Shown here: positions 20,625-31,544 of the stretch, one piece after another
Layout: each line of letters begins with the position of its first letter
Position numbering within the stretch: position 1 is the first letter of the stretch
Origin: Prorocentrum cordatum
Lineage: Eukaryota > Sar > Dinophyceae > Prorocentrales > Prorocentraceae
NCBI GenBank assembly: GCA_963575745.1
Contig: CAUYUJ010020671.1
Span: 345,397 to 406,396 of the forward strand
DNA length: 61,000 bases
Reading direction: 5' to 3'
Made by a program: the position numbers and the translations under genes
Notes under the pieces: generated by a model
Databases searched by the model: none
What the model was told of the DNA's origin: nothing
The model's input: only the letters and a program-made list of their open reading frames with translations

Positions 20625-20860
20625 CCCCTCCAGGGCGCCCCCCCCGCCGCAAGCAGCGGTCACGGGGGGGCATCCTGGAGGGGCGCGTTGTGTCTCCCTC
20701 TCTGGATTCTGGAGCGCCCCCCCCGCCGCGAGAAGCGGTCACGGGGGGGCGCTCTGGCCAGGGCGCGTTCTGACCACCTCCGCAAATCTCTGGGGCGCCC
20801 CCCCCTCGCCGCGAGAAGCGGTCACGGGGGGGGCGCCATGGCCAGGGCGCATTCTGACCT
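20625..20860 (+). repeat. Three tandem copies of a C-run/G-run dyad repeat
   Basis: Each unit has GCGCCCCCCC-CGCCGC-GAAGCGGTCAC-GGGGGG and then GGCGCGTT-like sequence (about 20633, 20718, 20794). C and G runs can pair as a stem. Confidence 0.8.
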
Positions 20861-20981
20861 CCTCTTCGATCATCCTCCTTGATCCTCCTCCTCGATCCTC
20901 CTCCGCCTCCTCTTCCTCCTCCAGTGCCATTCGGCTCAGGTTAAAGGACGTAGGCTCAAGCAAAACCCGCCAGCTCAAGCC

Positions 20982-22633
20982 ATGGACGTCATTCACGCGT
21001 CAGGCGGAGCTGTCCGTGGCAGTGGCGGCGACCGCTTGCGAGCCGCATTGGCCGGTGGTGATGGTGGTGCTTCTCAGCCTTCCACGCAAGAACTCGCCAA
21101 TGCGATTCTGCAGCTTGGCCGCCTGCCTACCCAATCGGGCCGCTCGAGGGCGGAGGAGAAGCGGCACGGAAAGCAGGGACGCTGAGCTGGCAGCAGGAGG
21201 CGCAGCTCCTCGCGCTGCCGCCTGCCACGAGGGTTCACCCCGAACGCTCTGGTGCCAGCGCCGGCTCCAGCAGACAGGCGCAAGCCAGCGCCAGCGCCGC
21301 CAGGGTGGACGCAAGCGGCGGCGGTGCTTCTCTGACTACTTCGGCAGGCAGCGGTGCTTCTTAGCCTGCCGTGCCAGCGGGAGCAGGAGCTCTCGCCAAG
21401 CAGAAGGCGCAGCAGATGGCAGACCTCGAGCGGGGATAGAAGACCGACGACCTCATGCAGTAGGTGCGGGACCTCGGCCGGTGCCTGGGGGAGCACGCCG
21501 GGCGTAGCCCTGCAGAGCGGCAGTTGGCGCGGAAACTCCGCGACGCACGGAAGGCGAAACAGTTCTCGCCAGAGGAGGAGGTCGAGCTCCAGGCCCTGAA
21601 GCAGGCGAAGACGGAGACCGAGGAGCTCCTGCAACAGAAGACCAGGGACATCCTGCAGCAGGCGCGAGACCTCGGCCGCTACCCGAAGGAGCATGCCGAG
21701 CGTGGCCTCGCAGAGCGGCAGCTGGCCGAGAAAGTCCGGAGAGCACGAAAGGCGAAGCAATTCTCCCCGGAGCAGGAGGCCGAGCTTCAGGCCCTCCAGC
21801 AGGCGGAGAGCGATGCCAGAGCAGCGGCTCGCATCGCGGAGGCGGAGGATCTTCCAAACCCCATGGAAGGGTTCGCTGAAGAGGCGCAGAACAGGATCGA
21901 CCAGGACCTGCTCATGGTCGAGAGTGGTATCCGGACCAAGGCAATCCTGCGGCGCTTTGTCGCCTACAAGGAGCTTGCGTCCAGCCTCCCTGCGCAGCGC
22001 AAGGAATTCGCGCAGCGGTTCGCGGAGCGGGTGCGCAGGGCCTCGGCCGCCCCCGCGGGGAAGAGCCGCTGCGTTCCCGGCAGAGAGGTGGAGGGGGGCC
22101 AGCTGCGCGTCTTTTCCGAGCGGCCCGTCATGACGGGGCCGCTCGTGTGCCAGCTCGGCGACTGCGACTTTGTCACAGAGGGGGGCTTTGCGCGGCGCAA
22201 GCAGCAGGGCCACGCGGGCGAGGCGGAGCACCGCAAGCGGGTCCTGTTCCTGATGGCGGAGGCCGGCTGCAGGCCGATAGCTGCCCGGGAGAAGAGGTTC
22301 ATGGTGCAGGATTTCGTTCGCGTCCTTCAGTCCTGTCACCCGGGCAGCAAGGGCAACCGCTTCTCGGGCGGCGAGCCGGCGCCCCGATGCGAGGCAGCCT
22401 GCGTAGTCTGCGCACAGAAAGATTACCTCGAGCACCGCCGCAAACTGAGCCTCTTTGGCGCAGTGCCAGAGGGGCGTGTATCTGAGCATTGCGCGGGCCC
22501 TGCAAGCGACCAGGACGAGGTGCCCGAGGGCGAGGCAAATGCCCGACCCACGCAGACCCTGGTGAAGCACCGCGGGGTGGGCTACTTGCCGTCCCCGGAG
22601 CTGGTGCGCAAGCTCCTGGACATGGACAGGTAG
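20982..22633 (+). pseudogene. N-terminal part of a dinoflagellate multi-copy protein (DUF6570/helicase-associated family, tentative)
   Basis: One frame has an N-terminal piece (STQELANAILQLGRLPTQSG, about 21075-21130). Another has KAQQMADLERG, a TAG at 21437-21439, KTDDLMQ, a TAG at 21461-21463, then an open run to 22633. That run holds two alternating segments of RDLGR...ERQLA..RKAKQFSPE (about 48-65 residues each, a duplicated charged helix). Next are RRFVAYKELASSLPAQRK and a C2H2-like cluster (CQLGDCDF...HAGEAEH). Then come a CEAACVVCAQKD CxxxCxxC knuckle and VKHRGVGYLPSPELVRKLLD. I recall this arrangement from large dinoflagellate proteins whose later part carries DUF6570 and PIF1-helicase domains. 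That later part is absent here, so this is a truncated relic. Confidence 0.5.
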
Positions 22634-23214
22634 CAGCCATCTTGACCGTCTTGGACGCCTTGGAGAGCGCCATGGACGTGTCTGGGCGCCGACAGAGCCT
22701 CCAAAAGAGAGGGCGGCGCATGCGGGTGGGCGCGCGCGGGAGAGGGGGGGCCCCCTTGGAAGATTACAGAACCCCTACCAGGCAGCACCTGGCATTCGAG
22801 CACGCCTCAACGTGCCTGGGGGCACGGTGGCGGATCCAGCCGGAACGAGGCGATTCTGGCGGTAGGACATGGCCGCCTGCGTTCCGCGCGAGGGGGCTAC
22901 CTGGACATCGGCGGCAGCACGGGCGGCGGGTCCCGGCGCATCATCGATCGCTGGCAGCCGCCGGATTGGCGCGACTTCCTGCAAGACGAGCCGGAGGGGC
23001 GAAGCATCTGAGCCCGCGTGCCCGCGGTGTTCCTCAGCCTGCGTGCTCGTAATGCTTGTTGCAGCAGTAGTGGGACTGCGTGGCCGCGGTGCTTTTTAGC
23101 CTGCGGGTTTCTGCGGTGCTTCCCAGCCTGCAGGTGTAGCCCGCTCTCCGCTCCACGCGCATCTCCTCAGTGCGCTCTTCTTCCGTTTGCGAGATGTCTT
23201 CCAGGAGTTGGTTG
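22634..23214. other. No gene recognised
   Basis: GC-rich sequence without a recognisable domain. Contains several copies of the GCGGTGCTTCTCAGCCTGC-like word (23024, 23086, 23112). Confidence 0.4.
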
Positions 23215-23735
23215 GACACGCGAGAAAGACAGCCCAAACAGATCTTGCTCCATCTTGGAGAAGTGCGAGTCGCTCACTGCCGTGCGAGCGCCCCCTCTCC
23301 CCTCTCGCCCTCTGGGCCCCCTGCTCCCCGAGGCCCTACGAGAGCCCGCGTTGAGCTAGAAGGTCGAGAGTGGCTATCACATTGTCATGCTCACTGCTGC
23401 GCGCGCGCTCCTGACCTCTCCCGTCGCGCCCCCTGGGCCCCTTGCTCCCCGAGGCCCTGCGAGAGCCCGCGTTGAGCTGGATGGTCGAGAGTGTCGCATC
23501 GAGAAAAACGCTTACTGCTGTGAGAGCAACCCTGACCTCCTCCCTCTCGTCCTCGAAGCCCCCTGCCCCCCAAGGCCCTACGAGAGCCCGCGTTGATCTA
23601 AAAGGTCGACAATGGCTGTCACATTGTCTTGCTCATTCCTGCGCGAGCGCTCCTGACCTCTCCCCTCTCGTCCTCTGGGCCCCCTGCTCCCCGAGGCCCT
23701 GCGGGGGCCCGCGTTCTCCCCCCGCGGTGTCTGTG
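23215..23735 (+). repeat. 121-bp tandem repeat (4 copies)
   Basis: The word AGGCCCTRCGAGAGCCCGCG starts at 23331, 23452 and 23573, and in variant form at 23694, an exact 121-bp period. Units share CTCCTGACCTCTCCC and GGCCCCCTGCTCCCCG. Confidence 0.9.
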
Positions 23736-23829
23736 GTTCTATTCCACGCAATTCCACTAGCGATGGCAATGTCTCGTTTGTACACATTCCGATCGTGATA
23801 GCAAGGTTCTCCTGGAATCCTGTGTCTTG

Positions 23830-24045
23830 TTCGAAGCTGCATCCATTGGTAGCAGCGTCTCGTTCGGGGATGCATCCATTGATCGCGCTGTCTCGCCTGG
23901 AGATATAGCTATCGAACGCAGTGGGCCGCCCGAAGCTAAGTCCATCGGTGGCGCTGTCCCCTGCGGAGATGAATCCATTGATAGCAGTGTCTCTTTTGGG
24001 GCTACATCCATTGTTAGCAGCGTCTCGTTTGAATGTGCAACTCTC
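23830..24045. repeat. 33-bp tandem repeat encoding 11-residue units on both strands
   Basis: Units near GATGCATCCATTGATAGCAG + TGTCTCGTTTGG. Read forward they give SIDSSVSFGDA-like 11-mers, read in reverse ETLLSMDSSPQ-like 11-mers, about six units. Because 33 is a multiple of 3 both strands stay open; coding is not shown. Confidence 0.75.
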
Positions 24046-26035
24046 GAAAGCACAAGTCTTGTGTCGCTATATAGCTCTTGGATATACAACTCTTGAGTAT
24101 ACAACTCTTGTGTAGCTCCTCTGGGCCGCAGTAGCATTATATTTAATATTCGCGGTAGCAGACGGGACGCCTACCCGCAATCAACAGCCCCATGCTCCAT
24201 ATCATTGTCCGTGCCCATTTATGCTCAACTCACCATTTCTGTTTTGCATATTGCATGCGCTGCCTCAGCGCGCCCCGCGGTGCTTCTCTGCCTGCTAGCG
24301 ACTCGCGGTGATTCTCAGCCAGCTAGGGATGGTCAAGAAATTGGTGCTGAAAAAAACATAGCCCTCGGACCAAAAAGTTTCGACCCGCGCTGGTCCGTGG
24401 CACGGGGGAGAAAGACCTAGCCACTCCGAGGATTGCAACTATGCAATCGTTTCGCTCATTCCGCCCGCCCATTGTGTAGCATCGCTGGCGCTTGCCTGCG
24501 CGCTCGGGGAGAGGCCGCCCCGCGCGCGCGAACTAGAAATATTGGTAACCAGTGACCCGCGATCTCAGCACGCCTCTGGCCCGTTGGGCCGGCGAATCAC
24601 AGGTCGCCGCCGTGTCGCGCGGAGAGCGGCAAAGCGCTCCGAGTGCAAGGGTGCTGCCAAAGTTCCGCTTCAGATGAATGTCTTATCCTTGCTGTTGGTG
24701 GGTTTGAGAACGCCGGCAAACGCATTTGAGCGCTGCTTGTGCAAAGATGCCCTGGCTCGCTCTCGCGCTCGCAGTGCTCCTCGGCCTGCGAGTGAAGAAG
24801 TGCTTTTCGCATGTGGGGCATGTGCAGCAAGGCAGCCCCGTGATTGCATATGTTCGGGCATCGCTTCTCTCAATGGTGATGTGGATTTCAGGCTGTTGGC
24901 TGAATTCGCCTCAGGGATCCGATCGCCAGAGAACCCCGCGTGCCAACCGTTTGACCCCGACGATCAGCACAAGCTGCAGGCATCGCTGGAGAAGGGTGCC
25001 GCGGTGCTTCTCAGCCTGCGGACTTCGCACAGCACGAGTGTTTTGTTGCGTCCACCTGGTGCGTCTGATCTACGTTGCTGCCATGGCGGGCTTGGCAGCA
25101 ACTGTGGACGCTGCAGTGTCATACCTAGCTACGAACAACTTGCAAGGCCTCAGGCGTTACCTCGACACCGCCAAAGTTGCGCGCCGTGGTGGCCGGCGCC
25201 CGGGGGGGATCTGTCGCGGCAACATTGCGGTGCAGCTTCTTCAGTTCATGCGCGCCATTGGCAACGAGATGGCGCGCCTGCTCTCCTCGCGCACGCCCTC
25301 GCTGCCGACGATCAAACCGGGACGGGTGCTCCTCAGCCTTGTCCAACTGGTCTTCCAACTGGCAAACAAGCGCGAGTGCGATGTCGATGGCTGCGGAGCA
25401 GACAAATGCAAACAAATATGGGAAATCACCGTGCTGGCGGGGCTGAGTTCCAAACTGACAGTGCCGCATTTGTTCCCTGGAGACCTCCTGGCTTTGTCTG
25501 GTCGGTGGCCGGTTCCAGCCGGATCGCGCTGTGCCCCGCGACAGATCGCACCCGGCATGACCACGAAGATTCGCGAGCAGCAGGCTTTGAAAGCGATCTC
25601 TTTGACACTCGGCTCCGGCGGTAACGGCAAGTCCGTTCCTGTCTGCGCCATATCAGCTATGTTGTGCTTCTGGAATGAGCACAATAATAACGTGCTGCAC
25701 TGGGTGCGGGAGTGGGTGCCCGATGTGCTGCCGCGCCAAGCGGCGAGCTGCTGAATCGGCTGCCCTCGCCGCCGCGGTTGTCTCACTTTTGCACGCGGTG
25801 CTTCTCAGCCCGCAGTTGCTTTTCTGGACGCGTCGGTGCTGATGGGGCAGCACTGATTCCTTTGCAAACAATTCGGTGGGTAGTGAGATACGGGGCGCCT
25901 CAGTTTGCATCCTGCATGCAGTTTTGCTGCTGTGCAAACGATGGTACAGACCAACGCAGTAGGGAGGTAATGGAGAGCGATGAAAACACGGATACAGACA
26001 CGCCTTGCAGCGCCTGCATGTCACTACTGGTGCTA
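24046..26035. other. No convincing gene; scattered repeat words
   Basis: Long open frames exist (e.g. 24542-25624 and 24726-25754, plus strand) but overlap in different frames, lack recognisable motifs and have no consistent codon pattern. The region carries at least six copies of a GCGGTGCTTCTCAGCCTGC-like word. Confidence 0.4.
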
Positions 26036-26042
26036 TTCGTAT

Positions 26043-26078
<36 letters not shown>

Positions 26079-26110
26079 CACTACTACTACCACTACTACT
26101 TCTACTACTT

Positions 26111-26152
<42 letters not shown>

Positions 26153-26218
26153 GTACTGCTGCTGCTACTACTACTACTACTACTATTATTACTACTACTA
26201 CTACTACTACTACTACTA
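26036..26218. repeat. (CTA)n microsatellite
   Basis: Imperfect CTA/ACT triplets; Leu-rich and Thr-rich frames are artefacts. Confidence 0.95.
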
Positions 26219-26398
26219 GGCAGAGGCTGGGGCTGAGGCAGGCGGAGGCTGAGGCTGAGGCAGCGCGATGGCTGAGGCAGGCTGAGGCTGCGACTGCGAC
26301 TGCGGCTGCCGCTCCATCTGGACTCCTACATGGATCTCAAGGGCAATGCTTCCATATATGCTTCTAAACATCGCTGTTAGGTTGCTTTGCCGAGATAC
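26219..26398 (+). repeat. GGCTGA tract plus conserved 3' flank, copy 2
   Basis: Short GAGGCTGAGGC tract, CTGCGACTGCGACTGCGGC, then GGGCAATGCTTCCATATATG and GCTGTTAGGTTGCTTTGCCG. Homologous to 19860-20015. Confidence 0.75.
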
Positions 26399-27115
26399 TT
26401 TTCCTTTTCAAAATCCTCAATCTTTGAGGGTTGGAAGCGGGAAAGTGTGAGAAGGCGAAACAAGATTTGAAGAACCATTGGAAATCAACGATTGAACCCT
26501 CTTTGGGCTCTCTCGGGACGGCTCTCGCAGCTCTCTTGGGCTGTTCTTGGAGCCTCGTCGGGGTCTTTTTGGGGCCTCTCAGGGATCGGGGGTGTGTTGG
26601 GGGCCTCTGGGTGGTCCCGGAGGCCTCTCGGAGGTCTCTGGAAGGTTCTTGCTCCCGCTCTTGGGCCCAATTTGGGCCTGTTCTGGGGTGGTCTGGGGCT
26701 GTCCTGGGCGCCTCTTCGGTAGTCTTGGCGCCTTCTTGGCCTGTCTTGCGGCCTTCCTGAGGGTCTCTTGGGTGGTCTTGGGGCGATCTTGGGAGCCTCT
26801 TCGACGCTCTTGGACCTATGGAAGCTCGAAAACGCGAGAAGCCGAAATCATGGGAAACAAAAACACATGGACATCGACGATTTTGGACTCTTTGGGCCGT
26901 CCCGGGACGCCTCTCGGACCTCTCTTGGAGTCTCTTGGAGGCCACCTGGGAGCCTCGAGAGCCGTCGGAGGGCTGACTTGGGCTGCTTGGGAGCGTCTTG
27001 GGCCATCCTTTCGCATTCTGGGGGCTCCTGGGGGGCGTCTTGAGCCCTCCTGGAGCGCTGTGGAGGCTCCCTGGACACGCTGGGGGAGCGGTGCCGGGAG
27101 CGTTCCCGAGATGTG
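26399..27115 (+). repeat. GTCTTGG-rich dispersed repeat
   Basis: Same family as 17.9-18.7 kb: TCTTGGGGC/CCTCTTCGG words, then AAGCTCGAAAACGCGAGAAG (26821) and ATCGACGATTTTGGACTC. Open frames on both strands follow from composition. Confidence 0.7.
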
Positions 27116-27154
27116 GTTGCGAGGTGTGGGACCCGGGGCCGGGGTGTGGGGTGG

Positions 27155-27211
27155 TTATATATATATATATATATATATAGTCATAGGTTTGTGTGTGTAT
27201 ATACAAACAGT

Positions 27212-27243
<32 letters not shown>

Positions 27244-27322
27244 TGTATGTATGTGTGTACGTATGTATGTACGTATATATATATATACATACATACATGC
27301 ATATATATACATATATATATAT
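27155..27322. repeat. TA and TATG microsatellites
   Basis: (TA)n at 27155-27180, then GTATGTAT tetramers and more TA. Confidence 0.95.
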
Positions 27323-27354
27323 GACCATACATACAAAAGTATAACTTTGTTGCC

Positions 27355-27860
27355 TGCTTAAGAATTCGCAAGAGCGCGAGCGCAGGTATTTTTTTGAAAG
27401 CTGTTGTTGCAAATCCATGTATCTGTACATGGTTTCGACACACTAGGTATTGGATTGCCCACGAAACCTTCGGTTTTTGACGCGTGTCGGCATGCGCGCG
27501 CGTGCACTTCGTTTTTTGTTTGGGGGGGGGGGGCAAGCGGTTTTCGCGACAGCACGCGCGCAAGGGCGTTCGACCGATTTCGACATGCGCGCGCGAAGCC
27601 CCATTGGCAGCATTTTAGGAACCCGTTGAAAAATGCGTGGTCTTCTACGTAAGACTTCGCAAGAGCACGCGCGCAAGTTGTTTTGAAAGCCCGTGTTTCG
27701 AAGCCATGTCTTGCCATATATGTTTTGGGGCTCGCTTTTGGAATCCTTAGGCAACCTAAGTTTCTGAAGAAATTCTGCATGCGCGCGAGTCGGCGCGCGC
27801 GTGTGCACTTTGTCCCTTGCTTCCGTGGGGGAATTTGGGATTTTTGATCAACGAATGCGC
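27355..27860 (+). repeat. Dispersed CG-hairpin repeat, tails in tandem (copy 5)
   Basis: AAGAATTCGCAAGAGCGCGA (27360) and AAGACTTCGCAAGAGCACGC (27654) start two tail copies. The second has a GCGCGCGAGTCGGCGCGCGC hairpin (about 27781) ending GTGCACTT; TTCGACATGCGCGCGCGAAG lies between. Same family as 4.7-9.1 kb, 18 kb away. Confidence 0.75.
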
Positions 27861-28024
27861 GAGCGTAGAATTTTATGCAGGGAACGAATGGGGGTCGATA
27901 CCGGTTGGGCTGGCATGGTATGAGTTCATACTTCGGATGGAGGATGGCACAGAATCGTATATACATTGCAATGCGAAAAAAGGGGGCGGGTAATCCCGGG
28001 GGTGGGATGGGGTAGAACGAAGGG

Positions 28025-28275
28025 ATAATATATGCGGTGCAACCCATGTTGTGCAATATTGGCGGTGCAATCTATATTGCTAAGAGCAATGCAGCGCAAT
28101 GCGAGGCAAGGCGGCGACGGCGGCAACAAGACAGCGGTCCCGACAAACGAGCCCAGACGACGGGCGGCGTCGAGGCGGCGACGGTGCGGCGACGGCGGCA
28201 ACAAGGCGGCGGTCCAGTCAAACGAGCCCAGCTCTTTAGAAGGCTAGCAAGAGCCTCCAAGTACAAACGCTGTTT
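28025..28275 (+). repeat. TGCAAT head block plus 75-bp GGCGGCGAC tandem duplication
   Basis: GCGGTGCAACCCATGTTGTG and GGCGGTGCAATCTATATTGC resemble heads of the CG-hairpin repeat. Then GCGGCGACGGCGGCAACAAG occurs at 28111 and 28186. The closing GCCCAGCTCTTTAGAAG recurs at about 33286. Confidence 0.75.
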
Positions 28276-28489
28276 AGGGAACGTTTAAATATGTTTCTAT
28301 GTATCTATGTGTATTCCTCTTCTTATTTGTGCAAGCCCGCGCGGGGGGAAACCCTTCAGCCCCCCCCCCCCCCAAACAAAAAATAGCCTGGCGAAGGACC
28401 CAACCATATGCAGCTGCCAGTGCCGCAAGGATTCCAGTGTCAAGTTCCCCCCGACCTTCGGTGGAGATCCCTATGGGGCCACGAAACGT

Positions 28490-29895
28490 GTGAGGGGTGT
28501 GCCGAAATGGGTGTTGGGGAGTGCCGAAATGGGTGGTGGGGAGGCATGCGAACCCTGCCACTGGGGCCTTCGGTGGAGCTCCCTATGGGGCCACGAAACG
28601 TGTGAGGGGTGTGCCGAAATGGGTGGTGGGGAGGCATGCGAACCCTGCCACTGGGGCCTTCGGTGGAGCTCCCTATGGGGCCACGAAACGTGTGAGGGGT
28701 GTGCCGAGATGGGTGGTGGGGAGGCATGCGAACGCAGCCACTGGGGCCTTCGGTGGAGCTCCCTATGGGGCCACGAAACGTGTGAGGGGTGTGCCGAAAT
28801 GGGTGGTGGGAGGCATGCGAACCCAGCCACTGGGGCCTTCGGTGGAGCTCCCTATGGGGCCACGAAACGTGTGAGGGGTGTGCCGAAATGGGTGGTGGGG
28901 AGGCATGCGAACCCAGCCACTGGGGCCTTCGGTGGAGCTCCCTATGGGGCCACGAAACGTGTGAGGGGTGTGCCGAAATGGGTGGTGGGGAGGCATGCGA
29001 ACCCTGCCACTGGGGCCTTCGGTGGAGCTCCCTATGGGGCCACGAAACGTGTGAGGGGTGGTGCCGAAATGGGTGGTGGGGAGGCATGCCACTGGGGCCT
29101 TCGGTGGAGCTCCCTATGGGGCCACGAAACGTGTGAGGGGTGTGCCGAAATGGGTGTGGGGACGCATGCGGGCACACCCACTGGGCCTTCGGTGGAGCTC
29201 CCTATGGGGCCACGAAGCGTGTGAGGGGTGTGCCGAAATGGGTGTGGGGAGGCATGCGAACGCAGCCACTGGGGCCTTCGGTGGAGCTCCCTATGGGGCC
29301 ACGAAACGTGTGAGGGGTGTGCCGAAATGGGTGGTGGGGAGGCATGCGAACCAGCCACTGGGGCCTTCGGTGGAGCTCCCTATGGGGCCACGAAACGTGT
29401 GAGGGGTGTGCCGAAATGGGTGGTGGGGAGGCATGCGAACGCAGCCACTGGGGCCTTCGGTGGAGCTCCCTATGGGGCCACGAAACGTGTGAGGGGTGTG
29501 CCGAAATGGGTGGTGGGGAGGCATGCGAACGCAGCCACTGGGGCCTTCGGTGGAGCTCCCTATGGGGCCACGAAACGTGTGAGGGGTGTGCCGAAATTGG
29601 TGGTGGGGAGGCATGCGAACGCAGCCACTGGGGCTTCGGTGGAGCTCCCTATGGGGCCACGAACGTGTGAGGGGTGTGCCGAAATGGGTGGTGGGGAGGC
29701 ATGCGAACGCAGCCACTGGGGCCTTCGGTGGAGCTCCCTATGGGGCCACGAAACGTGTGAGGGGTGTGCCGAAATAGGTGGTGGGGAGGCATGCGAACGC
29801 AGCCACTGGGGCCTTCGGTGGAGCTCCCTATGGGGCCACGAAACGTGTGAGGGGTGTGCCGAAATGGGTGGTGGGGAGGCATGCGAACGCAGGAG
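28490..29895 (+). repeat. 90-bp tandem repeat array (about 16 copies)
   Basis: Unit contains GTGCCGAAATGGGTGGTGGG, GGCATGCGAACGCAGCCACT and GGGGCCACGAAACGTGTGAG. Starts at 28523, 28613, 28703 and so on. A few copies have 1-nt indels, one has a deletion of about 12 nt. Open on both strands because 90 is divisible by 3 and the unit has no stop in most frames. One frame gives 30-residue units with CEPC and CEGC knuckles. Frame is not kept across indels, so I read it as a satellite. Confidence 0.9.
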
Positions 29896-29929
29896 GGAGG
29901 AGGGCGAGGAGAAGGAGGAAGAAGGAACG

Positions 29930-30625
29930 CAGGGACCGTTTCTTCAAAACGAGGACCCAACACCACAGGATGGCTGGGAAAAACCGGACTCCCGGGATCT
30001 GGGGCTTTGGGACCCTCCGGACGGGCCTCGAAGAGGCCCCCCGGCCTCGCAGGGCGTTTTGCCAAGCTTTCCCAGCACACCTAGGGCGATCAGGGGGGTC
30101 ATCGGAGACGCCCCAGAGACCCCCAAGACAGCACAAGAGCGCTCCAAGAGTGACCGACGTGACCTCAAGATGGCCCAAGAGGCCTCCAGGACGGCCCCAA
30201 AGTGGCCGCAAGAGCACTCCCAAGAAGGCCCCAAAAGGCAAAACTCATGTACTTTCTTTTGGTTTGTGGTGAATTTGGGGGTTCTCCTCTTTTCGGCTTC
30301 CCGGCGCCCCAAGACGGCGGTCTTCTGGGTGTCCGAAGCCGCCTGGGAGGCTCCAAAATCGCCTCACAACCATCCGAAAGGGCTTCCAGGCAGTCCAAGA
30401 GAGTCCCAAAACGGCACAACACGGGTCCAAGATGGCCCTCAGAGAGCCCCATGGCGGCCCAAGATGGCCCCAAGACACCCTCCGAAGCATTCCAAATCGT
30501 GACCCGGTCGTTCAGGGAGACCGCGGTTGGAGGCAGGGTGGCCCGAGGAAGCCCCCTTTATAGGCCCCCAGAATACGCCCAGGGGGCCTCCAGAAGGCCT
30601 TAAGAAAGCCTAAAACAACTTTTGT
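29930..30625 (-). repeat. GTCTTGG-rich dispersed repeat (inverted)
   Basis: CCCAAGAC/GCCCCAAGAGG words, that is the family of 17.9 and 26.4 kb on the opposite strand. Variant centre near 30290 (TCTTTTCGGCTTCCCGG). Confidence 0.7.
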
Positions 30626-30857
30626 CAGGCGCCCACGGGTTCTCCAAGGAGGAGCCTGCGCAAGAAAGAGCACAGGAGGATGGGGAGAATGCGCAGAGTA
30701 TGGCGAACATGAGGAAAAAAGAAGCATGGAGGAAGGATAACGAATAGCATTACTATAGCGGCGATGCCGGAAAAGGCAACAAGGAGTTATCGCTAAATTG
30801 TCGGCTTGACCTTCCTGCTATTCCGCCTGCGCACCAAACTTCAAGGACCAAGGTGCA

Positions 30858-30872
30858 TGGCGCGAAGCGCCA
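30858..30872. other. Hairpin left of the TA stretch
   Basis: TGGCGC-GAA-GCGCCA: perfect 6-bp stem with a GAA loop. Confidence 0.8.
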
Positions 30873-30930
30873 CTGCAGTCTTGTATATATACATATTTAT
30901 CTATATGTGTATATATATATGTATTGGAAG

Positions 30931-30941
30931 GGCCTTCGGCC
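30931..30941. other. Hairpin right of the TA stretch
   Basis: GGCC-TTC-GGCC: perfect 4-bp stem with a TTC loop, 6 nt after the TA-rich stretch. Confidence 0.7.
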
Positions 30942-31544
30942 AGTGCCGCCGATCCGGGGTTCTCTGGATGTGACCCTTCCCCTTTCCCGCTGTTCTTCCC
31001 CCCCCTCCTCTTCCTCCACTCTCCACTCCTTTATATGATCCGCCTTATCTCTCATCTTGCCGGTTCCACACGCACACACGCATCACCCTATTTAACCAGC
31101 CTTCCCTTCGCCTCAACTCCACCACACAAACGCGTGTACGCAAGGACGCACACACAGAAACCACCTGCTTTCCCATCCCTCACGTCACCCTACCCCGCTC
31201 ACGCCACGCCACCTCATTACATTCCTTAGCTCCATGCGCGCTAGGCCACCCACCCATTCATCTTACCCCACCCACTCATGCACAGAGCTCGTTTCGCGGG
31301 TTCGTTTGCGCAGGGTTGACAGCATCCTGCGTATCCGTAGAACTGGCGCCAGCGCCAGAGCAGCCCTCGGCAACGAGGCCATTTCCAATTGGTAATATTT
31401 GTTTGGGCATCAACTCCACTTGTATTTCTGATGCATCTTACTCTTCGTCCTGTGGCCGTCCGCAGCTCCACACTGGGCACCAACCACGACAGGGACCAGC
31501 AGTTCGACAACACTTCGCTAAGTTTCACGACGGTTCAACGCAGA

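Larger units (their letters stand above)
30626..31544. other. No gene recognised
   Basis: Contains a TA-rich stretch (30883-30925) with a GC hairpin on each side (30858 and 30931) and a CT-rich, ACACAC-containing part (30970-31230). No motif-bearing frame. Confidence 0.5.

Noticed and set aside
24542-25754. Overlapping 342- and 360-codon plus-strand frames as a gene
   Set aside because: Two overlapping frames, neither with recognisable motifs; GC-rich DNA gives such frames often.
28490-29895. CRISPR array
   Set aside because: Tandem 90-bp units with no spacers, in a eukaryotic context. The same holds for the 73-bp and 121-bp arrays.
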